A stretch of DNA of 64,000 nucleotides from Rickettsiales bacterium (GTDB taxonomy: Bacteria; Pseudomonadota; Alphaproteobacteria; Rickettsiales; SXRF01): contig JAWKXN010000001.1 in NCBI GenBank assembly GCA_041396965.1, positions 1,990,898-2,054,897 of the forward strand, given 5' to 3'. A program made the position numbers and the translations under genes. The notes under the pieces are model-generated. The model had not been told where the DNA came from. It did not search any database and saw only the letters and a list, made by a program, of their open reading frames with translations. Positions 9,692 through 18,398 of this stretch are shown here, piece by piece. Position 1 is the stretch's first letter; each line of letters begins with the position of its first letter.

Positions 9692-10246
9692 TTATACACC
9701 TATTAAATTAATGGTTTTAACGTCCGCATCTCACTAAAAAATCATAAAAAACAATCTATTAGCGGCAAACTCCCAAAACAACTTCTGAGAAAGTCAATAA
9801 ACAGAAGGAGCGGTTTTATAATTGTGTTTTAGTATTAATGCAAGAGTTTTTTTACCAAAAATTAAATAAATATAAAAAAATTACACGGTTAAAAAAATTG
9901 AAAGTAAAAGTAAAAATATATTCTACATATAATAAATAGAATAATTGACTATTTTATCTTATTAAATTATCAATATGACCATAATTGATACAGATGGAAC
10001 ATTTTATCGTAAATCATGTCATGAAAGGACACATAAATAAATTATAAAACTTAATTAAAAATCAGAAAAATTCTTTGCTACCAAAACAACATACTGAAAT
10101 ATAATAAATTAAATAATCAAATTAGTTAAAATGCCATGATAAGATTAATTCTTTATTAAACAATAAAACAAATAATTAATATAGAGTAGTTATGCATCAT
10201 TTCTGTATATGTAAATAAAATACAAATTAAAGGAACTGGGTAATTC
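9692..10246. other. AT-rich intergenic spacer between rplK and a response regulator
   Basis: This 555-base stretch is visibly much more AT-rich than the flanking genes and holds no credible reading frame. It contains the predicted rplK promoter (9815-9843) and must contain the promoter of the divergent response-regulator gene at 10247, for which I see only weak candidates. A GGAAC/CTGGG stretch precedes that gene's ATG. No tRNA, repeat or structured RNA was recognised, although a small RNA in so long a spacer cannot be excluded. Confidence 0.6.
9815..9843 (-). promoter_or_regulatory. Predicted sigma-70 promoter for rplKAJL-rpoBC
   Basis: On the minus strand TTGCAT (9843-9838) and TATAAA (9820-9815) are separated by 17 bases. 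This lies about 125 bases before the rplK start, leaving a leader of roughly 115 bases. A dedicated promoter is expected because the two genes between nusG and rplK are on the opposite strand and would prevent read-through from secE-nusG being the only source of transcript. Confidence 0.6.
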
Positions 10247-10867
10247 ATGACAGCAATCTCCAAAAACTATAATTCTGTACTCTCAAAAGTAAACTTACTA
10301 GTAGTTAACGAGGATGATAATGTAGCAATAATGCTGCGCGATGTTTTATCAAGTCTCGGCTTTGGTACCGTAATAGTAGCCAATGATGGTTATCAAGCCG
10401 TAAAAGTAATGAAAGAAATAGACATAGATCTTATAATAACCGATTGGGAACTTACCGCGAAAGAAGACCTACACGCTCCAAAACAAGACTCAAGCAAAGT
10501 TATAATTCCCATAGATGTGGATATGTGGTCACCAATCCCACCTAACGATGGTGTCGCTTTTGTACGCTATATACGCTCTTCAAAACACTCTCCTAACAAT
10601 TATGTAGCGATAATAATGCTTACCAGCCAAGCACAAGAAAGCCATATAAAACGTGCCCGTGACTCAGGAGTAAACGAAATCATGCTAAAACCAGTATCGG
10701 CCGAATCACTATGTTATAATATTATTAGGGTAATAGACCATCAAAGAACTTTTATTACCTCACAAAATTACAAAGGTCCCTGCCGGAGAATGGTTAACAA
10801 ACCACCTCCAAATCAGATAGAGCGCCGTAAGCGCGATATTAAAATAATTAGATACTCAGAAAAATGA
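10247..10867 (+). CDS. Atypical CheY-like response regulator with long insertion
   Basis: A 206-residue protein with one receiver domain. The acidic pocket (E22, D23, D24), phospho-acceptor D66 (in ITDWEL), T126 (in MLTSQ) and K148 (in LKPV) are all present, so phosphorylation is plausible. About 30 extra residues (69-99) are inserted after the phospho-acceptor strand, where normal receivers have the short beta3-alpha3 loop. A basic tail of about 45 residues (with GPCRR and ERRKRD) follows and is not a recognised output domain. It forms a plus-strand pair with the next gene, four bases apart, inside the normally contiguous nusG-rplK junction. Its kinase is unknown. Confidence 0.85.
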   Translation: MTAISKNYNSVLSKVNLLVVNEDDNVAIMLRDVLSSLGFGTVIVANDGYQAVKVMKEIDIDLIITDWELTAKEDLHAPKQDSSKVIIPIDVDMWSPIPPNDGVAFVRYIRSSKHSPNNYVAIIMLTSQAQESHIKRARDSGVNEIMLKPVSAESLCYNIIRVIDHQRTFITSQNYKGPCRRMVNKPPPNQIERRKRDIKIIRYSEK

Positions 10868-10871
10868 CGAT

Positions 10872-11375
10872 ATGACAGTACAGAAAATCAACGAAGAACC
10901 AGCAGCGAAAATAGAAAAAGAATCAGCTATCCGCAAAAAAATTGGTAAAAGCGTAAAGCTGGAAGAAATATTTACTCCCGAAAAAATTCGTGAATGTCAG
11001 AGCATAATAGAAAAAGCTCACGAAGGATTTCATAAGGATATCCTTGACATATGGCAATTTATAATAAATGATTTTAGTGAGTTTACGAAAAACCCTAAGC
11101 AAGGTTCCACCTTGATTACACAAATAAATAAAAACGCTTTCTTAATAAAAGGAAAGCTCGACGCTGTTGGCTATAATTTAGGGATGAACATAGCGAAATC
11201 GCTGCAGGAGTTTTCAAAAAACGATAAAAATCCCCATGAAAACATTATAATATATAGCAAACATATTGACGCTATGAACACGGTAATAAAAAACAAAATA
11301 GAAGGAGATGGCGGGAAAACCGGATCTGAAATGATGCTTGCTCTATCCGTTTTGATAAAAAAATTAAGAAAGTAG
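10872..11375 (+). CDS. Small helical protein, possible HPt-like domain lacking its histidine
   Basis: A 167-residue, mostly helical, highly charged protein. Residues 89-101 (AFLIKGKLDAVGY) follow the HPt consensus AHxLKGxAxxxGA position by position, but Phe90 stands where the phospho-acceptor His should be; K93, G94 and G100 are kept. The downstream helix IAKSLQEF also fits an HPt bundle. This suggests a pseudo-HPt that could bind the neighbouring receiver without phosphotransfer. That reading is inference; no close family is recognised. It is four bases downstream of the response regulator and surely co-transcribed. The gene converges on nusG with a 72-base gap and no obvious terminator. Confidence 0.7.
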   Translation: MTVQKINEEPAAKIEKESAIRKKIGKSVKLEEIFTPEKIRECQSIIEKAHEGFHKDILDIWQFIINDFSEFTKNPKQGSTLITQINKNAFLIKGKLDAVGYNLGMNIAKSLQEFSKNDKNPHENIIIYSKHIDAMNTVIKNKIEGDGGKTGSEMMLALSVLIKKLRK

Positions 11376-11447
11376 ATATAGCGTTTCTACTTCCTCCGAG
11401 CCTCTAGATCTTATTTCTAACCACAAACAGGACGAAACCTACCTACC

Positions 11448-11987
11448 TCAGGCTACTTTCTCTACCTGATTATATTCCAAATCTACCGGCGTTGAACGAC
11501 CAAATATAGATACTGACACTTTAACACGCGACTTCTCATCATCAACACCTTCAACTAAGCCGATAAACGATTCAAAAGGTCCTTCAATAATTTTAACATT
11601 TTCTCCAATCTCAAAACTAACTGTAGATTTAGGACGTTCCACACCCTCGCGTATCTGGTCAAATATGGATTCCGCTTCCTTATCGGTAATTGGTACTGGC
11701 CTACCTTTACCACCTCCACCAAGAAATCCAGTAACTTTAGGTGTATTTTTCACCATATGCCAAGTAGCGTCATTAAGCTCCATCTTCACCATAACATAAC
11801 CAGGGAAAAATTTACGCTCAGACATAACTTTCTTACCCTTACGCACCTCACTAACTTCCTCAACTGGAACGACAACTTCCTCTATAAGATTAGCTATATT
11901 ATTTTTTATCGCTTGCTCTTTTATTGACTCCGCTATCTTCTTCTCAAAACCGGAATGAGCGTGCACAATATACCAACGAAACGCCAT
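11448..11987 (-). CDS. nusG: Transcription termination/antitermination factor NusG
   Basis: Binds RNA polymerase and couples it to Rho or to the ribosome. The 179-residue product has the N-terminal NGN domain (start MAFRWYIVHAHSGFE) and the C-terminal KOW domain around GENVKIIEGPFESFIGLVEG. It follows secE by 74 bases, forming the standard secE-nusG unit. What is unusual is downstream: rplK is not next, but separated by two opposite-strand genes and a long spacer. Confidence 0.98.
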   Translation of the reverse strand: MAFRWYIVHAHSGFEKKIAESIKEQAIKNNIANLIEEVVVPVEEVSEVRKGKKVMSERKFFPGYVMVKMELNDATWHMVKNTPKVTGFLGGGGKGRPVPITDKEAESIFDQIREGVERPKSTVSFEIGENVKIIEGPFESFIGLVEGVDDEKSRVKVSVSIFGRSTPVDLEYNQVEKVA

Positions 11988-12061
11988 ATTTTATCTTTCT
12001 CTAACTATTTATAGAATTAACCAAATCACCTTACAAACAACTGTGTAATACCGAATAAAAC

Positions 12062-12253
12062 CTATACTCCTATTATCGCTTTCACAGCTGAAGCCGCTAC
12101 AGTATCAACCAACAGAAATATCATAGAGGCAATTAACACAAAAATTAGTACTGTCACAGTTGAGAGCATGGTTTGCTTCCTTGTTGGCCAAGTGACGCGT
12201 CTCATTTCTTGACGAGTCTCACGAACAAATTTCGCTGGATTAACGGTGGACAT
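12062..12253 (-). CDS. secE: Preprotein translocase subunit SecE
   Basis: Essential clamp of the SecYEG channel in the inner membrane. The 63-residue product is the short single-span form: a cytoplasmic amphipathic segment with the conserved VTWPTRKQT motif and one transmembrane helix (about residues 29-55). A GAGAGG ribosome-binding site precedes the ATG. The tuf/tRNA-Trp genes that often precede secE are absent; the neighbour is instead a surface-glycan gene. Confidence 0.95.
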   Translation of the reverse strand: MSTVNPAKFVRETRQEMRRVTWPTRKQTMLSTVTVLIFVLIASMIFLLVDTVAASAVKAIIGV

Positions 12254-12273
12254 TTTAACGACCTCTCAACTAG

Positions 12274-12300
12274 ATTATATAACAATACGGGGAAAGCCCC
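12274..12300 (-). promoter_or_regulatory. Possible secE-nusG promoter region with GC hairpin
   Basis: A perfect TATAAT lies at 12279-12274 on the minus strand, about 20 bases before the secE start. Just upstream, GGGG and CCCC (about 12289-12300) can pair across a 4-base loop. No good -35 box is seen at standard spacing, so the promoter call is tentative. The hairpin may instead end transcription of the upstream glycan gene, though it lacks a T-run. Confidence 0.35.
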
Positions 12301-12371
12301 CTTATATTAAGATAAGCGATAAATTTCAATAATTATTTATCTAAACAATACAAGCAATTGTTATATATAAA

Positions 12372-13661
12372 TTATAATGACATAATACCATCAACTTCTT
12401 TTCTTATTATATCAGATTTATTAACTGATTTTCCGTAATAAGGATCATATTTCAAAAATATATTATGCCAATCATCCCTATCATAAAAATCTCTTATATT
12501 ATCAATGGAGATATCCTGAAAATCCTTTATTTCAGGCACCAAGCCAGAAGCCACAAAGCCACAATAATCCCATGACGAACCTTCAAATCCATGATAATAG
12601 ACGCAAGGAAGTCCCGACTTAAGTATCTCCAGCACAGCGCTAGTATTGCCAACCACAGCTATATCACAACGCTCTATATCATCCATAAGCTTATTTTCTG
12701 TGGATAAAACAACATTATCTTTTATAATCAACGAAAAATCAGGGCGTGCCAATGGTTCAGGATGTGGACGGATTACTATATTTTCCGGCTGCCAGATTCT
12801 TTTCAAGGAGTCCACACCATAGATAAGCTTATCCATATTTACCGGAGCGGTAAGGAAAATTCCTATCCGCATATTAACATTTCTCAGCCCACTGGTCCGT
12901 ATAGGCATAGATTTGCCTTCTAGCCCCATAAAAACGACTCTACCTATATTCTGTCCGTCCTTTCCGGTATTCCTATAATTATCATAAGAAACGGAGCCAT
13001 CAAAAAATATCAAATCAAAATTCTGAGCCGTAACCCTGAAATGATGATGAATGAACGAATGTGTCATATAAATAATTTTCCGACTATTCTTGCGAGCGGC
13101 GTAAATAAGAGCTAACCCATCAGGACTGTAGTCGCTAACCACAGCTACAGCCTTACAATCTATTTTCTTTATCTCCTCTACAAACCGCAGATAAAAACCT
13201 ATCATACTTACGCTGCGGCAAGCTGGCATGAACCCGTATTTACGGTTAATATAGGAGACAACAGAAAAATATTTTCTTACCCTACCCAAATTCCTACAGT
13301 ATAAAATAAAATATTTTAACGAGCTTAATGAAACAATATTCCTCACACTAATATTGACGAATCCCACCTTACTCCTACCAACAGAATCAGCGAAAAAATT
13401 AGCGTGTTTCTTCTCATTACAAACATTCGCGGTAATTATTATTGGATACTCTTTAATATCACGCAAGCTTAAAGACAGAAATGATTTTGCACCATAACAA
13501 GCGACCATTAATGTTGAGAATATATTCGGATGAAGAAATCTATGAATATTGAAAACTAACCTAACGAAAAAAGAGCGTGACTTTATATCCTCAAAGATCT
13601 TTTCATAGCCAATCGATACTTTTAGAATTATTCTTAAAGGAGTTAATAAATTAATACTCAT
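12372..13661 (-). CDS. GT-B-like surface-carbohydrate transferase, function unknown
   Basis: A protein of 429 residues with the start at 13661 (MSINLLTPL), preferred because TAGG lies six bases before it; a TTG 14 codons upstream is the only longer alternative. The C-terminal half has the NIVIRPHPEP motif and a VVGNTSAVLEILKSGLPCVYY segment, both typical of GT-B-fold enzymes of the capsule/CDP-glycerol-transferase type. A mid-protein VVSDYSPDGLALIYAAR stretch fits the nucleotide-binding half. The acceptor and sugar cannot be told. It stands divergent from the flippase gene at the start of the glycan island. It could also be a non-catalytic relative. Confidence 0.6.
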   Translation of the reverse strand: MSINLLTPLRIILKVSIGYEKIFEDIKSRSFFVRLVFNIHRFLHPNIFSTLMVACYGAKSFLSLSLRDIKEYPIIITANVCNEKKHANFFADSVGRSKVGFVNISVRNIVSLSSLKYFILYCRNLGRVRKYFSVVSYINRKYGFMPACRSVSMIGFYLRFVEEIKKIDCKAVAVVSDYSPDGLALIYAARKNSRKIIYMTHSFIHHHFRVTAQNFDLIFFDGSVSYDNYRNTGKDGQNIGRVVFMGLEGKSMPIRTSGLRNVNMRIGIFLTAPVNMDKLIYGVDSLKRIWQPENIVIRPHPEPLARPDFSLIIKDNVVLSTENKLMDDIERCDIAVVGNTSAVLEILKSGLPCVYYHGFEGSSWDYCGFVASGLVPEIKDFQDISIDNIRDFYDRDDWHNIFLKYDPYYGKSVNKSDIIRKEVDGIMSL

Positions 13662-13801
13662 TTGTGACCTAGCATTAAGATAGATATTTATAAACAATAA
13701 CAATATTTTAATATAAAGAACATAAACTTATCACAAAAAATATAATAAAAACCTTTAATAATTCATAAAATATAGAAAACTTCGCCAATTCCTAAAATCA
13801 C

Positions 13802-15094
13802 ATGGACAAAATAAAAAAACTATTAAAATACACTATTATCTACGGAATATTAAATGGGATTGAGGCCTTAGTGCCATTTTTATTTCTTATTATATTATCA
13901 AGATTCTTAACTACCGAAGAGTATGGTGTTTGGTCATTATTCGCCGGATTATACGCTGTAGTCATACCGTTAATAGGTGGCAAACTTGATGATGCGGTAA
14001 GAATGCACTTCAACGAGCTGACCAACAATAACCTCAACAGGTTCATCAGTACGGCATTATACCTCATAACATTTCTTAGTCTTTTATTGTTATTTATCGT
14101 AACAAATTTCTCCTCATTTTTCTCATCTATAACCAAATTTCCCGAGCGTTGGTTATGGACTATAATCATGGTAGCTTTTTTATACGCGGTGTCCAACATA
14201 CTGCGCTCAATCTATCAATTCAAAGAACGTAGTGGGCAACTAGCTACCATGGTCGTAATAAGAGTCGCTATAACACTAGCGGTAACCAGCGCTTTTGTAA
14301 TCGCTGGTGCGCGTTATACCGCGGCTATATTTGGAACCGCTACCGGTCTTGCTGGCTCAATATTGATTTCCACTATATTATTTAGAATATATCTTGATAT
14401 AAATGTTTTCAGCAAACTTGATCGCAAATTCCTATTTTTATTACTTAGATTCTTTATTATTTACCTTCCAACAGCTATGGGCGCTGTTTTAATCCCGCTC
14501 ACTGACCGGTTATTTATTGCCCATATTGAGGGATTAAGCGAAACCAGTTTTTACTCAATAGCAAATCACTTCGGAGCGATAATAGGCTTACTAGTAAGTG
14601 GATCTTTTCTATTCGCGTGGCTGCCATGGATATTTAATCTTTTACGCAAAAATGATAAAGAAAGTATCAAAACAGCTCACATAGCAACTTTATTATTTTA
14701 CATAGGGTTACCACTGATAGGACTCATAATATGGCAAGTTTCCATCTTCATAGCCCCATACCTGATGAGCGAGAATTTCCTAAAAGCCTCCGATTATATT
14801 TTCTGGTTGATTATAGCGGCAGTGATACAAGGATATTTCACATATAATCAAGGTTTTCTACATTTCGCTAAAAAAACAAATATCATGTCTTTATGCTCCG
14901 CTGTAGCTATTATCAGCAACATAATATTTGATTATATATTCATAATAAAATATGGAACTGTGGGAATAGCTTACGCGACAATAGTAGCTTACGGTTGCGC
15001 GGCAATCGTAAGCGGAATAATGGCAGCATATTTTATCCGCTCACACATTGCTACAACTTGTGTAAATCAAGAACATAAAAGTTACCATGACTAA
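13802..15094 (+). CDS. Polysaccharide flippase of the MOP (Wzx-like) superfamily
   Basis: Membrane protein of 430 residues with roughly 12 hydrophobic segments spread over its whole length and an N-terminal LSRFLTTEEYGVWSLFAGLY segment typical of O-antigen/teichuronic acid flippases. It would move an undecaprenyl-linked glycan across the inner membrane. It starts the plus-strand side of the glycan island and overlaps the convergent membrane-protein gene by 44 bases, so the last 14 codons are coding on both strands. The substrate is not predictable from sequence. Confidence 0.85.
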   Translation: MDKIKKLLKYTIIYGILNGIEALVPFLFLIILSRFLTTEEYGVWSLFAGLYAVVIPLIGGKLDDAVRMHFNELTNNNLNRFISTALYLITFLSLLLLFIVTNFSSFFSSITKFPERWLWTIIMVAFLYAVSNILRSIYQFKERSGQLATMVVIRVAITLAVTSAFVIAGARYTAAIFGTATGLAGSILISTILFRIYLDINVFSKLDRKFLFLLLRFFIIYLPTAMGAVLIPLTDRLFIAHIEGLSETSFYSIANHFGAIIGLLVSGSFLFAWLPWIFNLLRKNDKESIKTAHIATLLFYIGLPLIGLIIWQVSIFIAPYLMSENFLKASDYIFWLIIAAVIQGYFTYNQGFLHFAKKTNIMSLCSAVAIISNIIFDYIFIIKYGTVGIAYATIVAYGCAAIVSGIMAAYFIRSHIATTCVNQEHKSYHD

Positions 15095-16724
15095 ACACAG
15101 CTTTATCATATAATTTCGGCAAGATAAATTTACCTTTACCTTCCATCCATAATTCCTCTATTTTCTTAGAAAATGGATTAAAATAGTATGGTGGTTTATC
15201 ATTTCTGAAATAGTCCAATTCAACCACAAGATAATCTACCCCAAACTTATCACGTAAATTATAAATTGCTTCCATATCAGTCGCTAAATAGGCATCCGTC
15301 AAAGCATACATACGGGAGCGCATTTCCATAATGAAGTCATGATAAAATGGTTCATGAAATTTAAGAGTAATAAAAGCCTTACGCTTAGCTAAATATGGTA
15401 CAAACTCAATAAATCCTCTACGATTAGGCCACCCTGCTATCATAGAATCCTTATCGGTAGTTTTTATATGCTCATAACCAGCCTTATACTCATCACTAAA
15501 TGAGTGATAACCATTAGATTCTAAATCCGTACTATTAATCTGCAAAGAAAATACTATCGTAAGAATAACCACGATAAATCTAGAATCAATATTAGGCAGC
15601 ACACTGCGTGCCAATCTATTATCTTTTATAACAGCATTAAGCGATACAGGTAATACAAGACAATATATCAAAGGTAGAATATAAATTAGTAAACGATAAT
15701 AATAACTATAGAAAGAAAAGTAGCATATCACTAACAGCATGAGAATTGACCATAGAAACGCCTGCAAACGATCTTTAGAAACTGCATTACTCAAATCTTT
15801 ACAGAACAATCTAAATCCATAAAAGCACACAAACATTGTAATAAAAAATAACGTTAGATTAATAAATACATCTATAGAATCATAAACATACATTTTGAAA
15901 AGAAATTTTCCTAAAACATAAAATACCGGCATAAAAGAATCATAAAAATGACGACCACCTTTTGCCGATTCAGCTACCTCTGGATAAATATCCGTCTGAG
16001 TAAATGGTTTTATATATTCACCATATCCATCAACCTTACCTAAGGAAGATAAAACAACCCATATGGGAATAGCTGCAACAATTAACAGCAATATAAAACG
16101 TTTGGATAAAGACCAATTCTTTCCTTCACCTCTACTCTTTTGATTTGTTATCAGCAAATAAAACGCCATAGTTGGACCAGCTACAACTGCCGTAATAGGA
16201 TAAAATAGAGCCGACAATACGACTATAACCCCCATCATATAAACTCTGCCATAGACCAACGCGGCTAAAAAACAAGCGGTAAAAGGATACGCGAACATAT
16301 GTGGTATCGCTGATGTAATCTGATAAGAAAAAATAGGGTGTATAAGCACTAATACACTCGTTGTCCAAGCCGCGTACCATCCACCCAATTTCCAAGCTGC
16401 TATCCCCATAGCAAGAATAGTTACTGCCAGTAAAACTATCGGAATGACTTTATGAATTATGTAAATGTCAAAATACCCAACCAACACCCTATTAAGCCAG
16501 TTATACCCAATCATACCACTGAACCTACTTTTATACTCAAGGAAATAGTCATTCCTAAACAATTCAGGATCCAAAAACCTGTGCTGTATAAACAACTCAC
16601 ATTGCTCAAAATGAATCAAGTACGGATCAAATAAACTGGATATATGCGTCCCAATAATTGGGTAATAAATTATAAATATGGAGATTATAAGTAATAAAAT
16701 CTTTTGTGTATGGGTAAGGTTCAT
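15051..16724 (-). CDS. Large multi-span membrane protein, possibly GT-C type
   Basis: A protein of 557 residues with many hydrophobic spans across the first 400 residues and a soluble C-terminal part of about 140 residues. The start at 16724 (MNLTHTQKILLL) is chosen because AAGGA lies eight bases before it; the frame is open 16 codons further upstream. Size, span number and an early acidic periplasmic loop (around FDPYLIHFEQCEL) suggest a GT-C-like glycosyltransferase or glycan polymerase, but no decisive motif is visible. It lies within the surface-glycan genes and its 3' end overlaps the flippase gene on the other strand. Confidence 0.55.
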   Translation of the reverse strand: MNLTHTQKILLLIISIFIIYYPIIGTHISSLFDPYLIHFEQCELFIQHRFLDPELFRNDYFLEYKSRFSGMIGYNWLNRVLVGYFDIYIIHKVIPIVLLAVTILAMGIAAWKLGGWYAAWTTSVLVLIHPIFSYQITSAIPHMFAYPFTACFLAALVYGRVYMMGVIVVLSALFYPITAVVAGPTMAFYLLITNQKSRGEGKNWSLSKRFILLLIVAAIPIWVVLSSLGKVDGYGEYIKPFTQTDIYPEVAESAKGGRHFYDSFMPVFYVLGKFLFKMYVYDSIDVFINLTLFFITMFVCFYGFRLFCKDLSNAVSKDRLQAFLWSILMLLVICYFSFYSYYYRLLIYILPLIYCLVLPVSLNAVIKDNRLARSVLPNIDSRFIVVILTIVFSLQINSTDLESNGYHSFSDEYKAGYEHIKTTDKDSMIAGWPNRRGFIEFVPYLAKRKAFITLKFHEPFYHDFIMEMRSRMYALTDAYLATDMEAIYNLRDKFGVDYLVVELDYFRNDKPPYYFNPFSKKIEELWMEGKGKFILPKLYDKAVFSHGNFYVLDLHKL

Positions 16725-16892
16725 GAAAAAATCCTTAACAGCTAACAATAATAATTGTGTAAGTCTATACAAATTTTGTTGAAATTAAACTATGTAATGA
16801 AATACAAATAATGACTTAGACTGTAAACAACCTAATTAAGAGAGTACACTAGAGTCTAAAAGATATACTTAATATACAACTATTAACTATGC

Positions 16893-18398
16893 ATGACAAA
16901 ATATAAATATCACCTTATACTGCAAGCACGCTTGTCATCCTCTAGACTTCCAGGAAAATCTCTATTGTCTATACATGGAATTTCAGCGATCAATTTAATT
17001 ATAAAACGATTGGAATCAACTAAATATAACATTATTTTAGCCCTACCACACGGACAGGAAGGAGAAATAATATCCAAACAATTAGACAACAATAATATCA
17101 GCACATCTTTTGGTAGCTATAACAATGTACTAGCAAGATTCATTGAATCCACCAAATCGCTTGACAATGAAGACATTATTATTCGCTGTACAGCAGATAA
17201 TCTTATCATAGACAATCATTTTATAGAAGAAATGTTGCCAACATACAACGATGGTTATCTATATGCGGAAATAAATAACCATATATATGGACTAAGTGCT
17301 GAGATGTTTAAGGTAAAACACCTAAGAGAAGCTCACACCAATACAGATAGTGATTTTGATAAAGAACATGTGACACCATACATATACAAAAAATATGGAA
17401 AATCGCCATTTCAACATGAATTCACCAAAAAACATAAATTACGACTTACACTAGACAATTATGCCGACTTTACAAACATAACAAACCTTTTTTCGCAATT
17501 TGATTCGTATAACACGAACTGGCATACTATGCTTGAAAAAGCCTATGAAATATTTGAACCAAATAAACCGATAATAATAGGTACAGCTCAATTCGGTATG
17601 GATTACGGAATAAATAATTGCAGCGGGCAAATCAGCAATGACGATGCCAAAAATATTTTTGAATTAGCAATAAATAGTGGGATAGGCTGTATAGACACAG
17701 CTCCATCATATGGAAACGCAGAAAAGATAATAAGTGATAATGCTGGATTACTAGCAAATACTAAGATTTGCACAAAAATATCACCAGACACAAAAGCGGA
17801 AGAGATAGAACTACAAATAGCAATAATCTTAAAAAATATGAAAAGAGATTCTATAGATTATATGCTACTACATAATGCTGACCAATATGGTGGTATTATA
17901 TGGAAGAAATTACAAGAACTAAAGCATAATGGCTTAATAAGCAAGATTGGTCTTTCTATATACTCACCTAAACAAGTCTATAAAATAAAAAATGATGTTA
18001 ATGTAATACAATTTCCAATAAATATTCTTGATAATAGGTGGGACCATTTTTTAGAAAAAAATAAAGACATAGAGTTACACGCACGAAGTATATTTCTACA
18101 AGGCCTTATACTAAATGATAATTTGCTTGAGCAAAAAGGATTAACGCACTTATCTTTTATTCTAGATAGTCTAGTTAAAAAACACCGATACAAGAATCGC
18201 ATAGAACTATGTATTTCCTATATAAAATCTATTCATCAGATAGATAAAATAATTATTGGAATAGACAATATTAATCATTTAAGAAACAATTTATTATATT
18301 TTAATAATAATATCCTCACTGAAGAGGATATACGAATAATAAAAAAGAAATTTATATGTGTCCCAGAAAACATTCTTGATATAAGAAAGTGGTCATGA
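16893..18398 (+). CDS. Fusion of SpsF-like nucleotidyltransferase and aldo-keto reductase
   Basis: A 501-residue two-domain protein. Residues 1 to about 225 are a sugar nucleotidyltransferase of the SpsF type, shown by LILQARLSSSRLPGKSLL at the N-terminus. Residues from about 230 to 500 are an aldo-keto reductase: IIGTAQFGMDYGI, IDTAPSYGNAEKI (catalytic Asp and Tyr), KICTKIS (Lys) and LLHNAD (His). The two activities are often encoded by neighbouring genes in nonulosonic acid or glycan clusters. The gene is visibly AT-richer than the housekeeping genes and lacks a clear ribosome-binding site. Its stop overlaps the following SDR start (ATGA). It might replace the missing CMP-pseudaminic acid synthetase, but that is conjecture. 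Confidence 0.8.
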   Translation: MTKYKYHLILQARLSSSRLPGKSLLSIHGISAINLIIKRLESTKYNIILALPHGQEGEIISKQLDNNNISTSFGSYNNVLARFIESTKSLDNEDIIIRCTADNLIIDNHFIEEMLPTYNDGYLYAEINNHIYGLSAEMFKVKHLREAHTNTDSDFDKEHVTPYIYKKYGKSPFQHEFTKKHKLRLTLDNYADFTNITNLFSQFDSYNTNWHTMLEKAYEIFEPNKPIIIGTAQFGMDYGINNCSGQISNDDAKNIFELAINSGIGCIDTAPSYGNAEKIISDNAGLLANTKICTKISPDTKAEEIELQIAIILKNMKRDSIDYMLLHNADQYGGIIWKKLQELKHNGLISKIGLSIYSPKQVYKIKNDVNVIQFPINILDNRWDHFLEKNKDIELHARSIFLQGLILNDNLLEQKGLTHLSFILDSLVKKHRYKNRIELCISYIKSIHQIDKIIIGIDNINHLRNNLLYFNNNILTEEDIRIIKKKFICVPENILDIRKWS

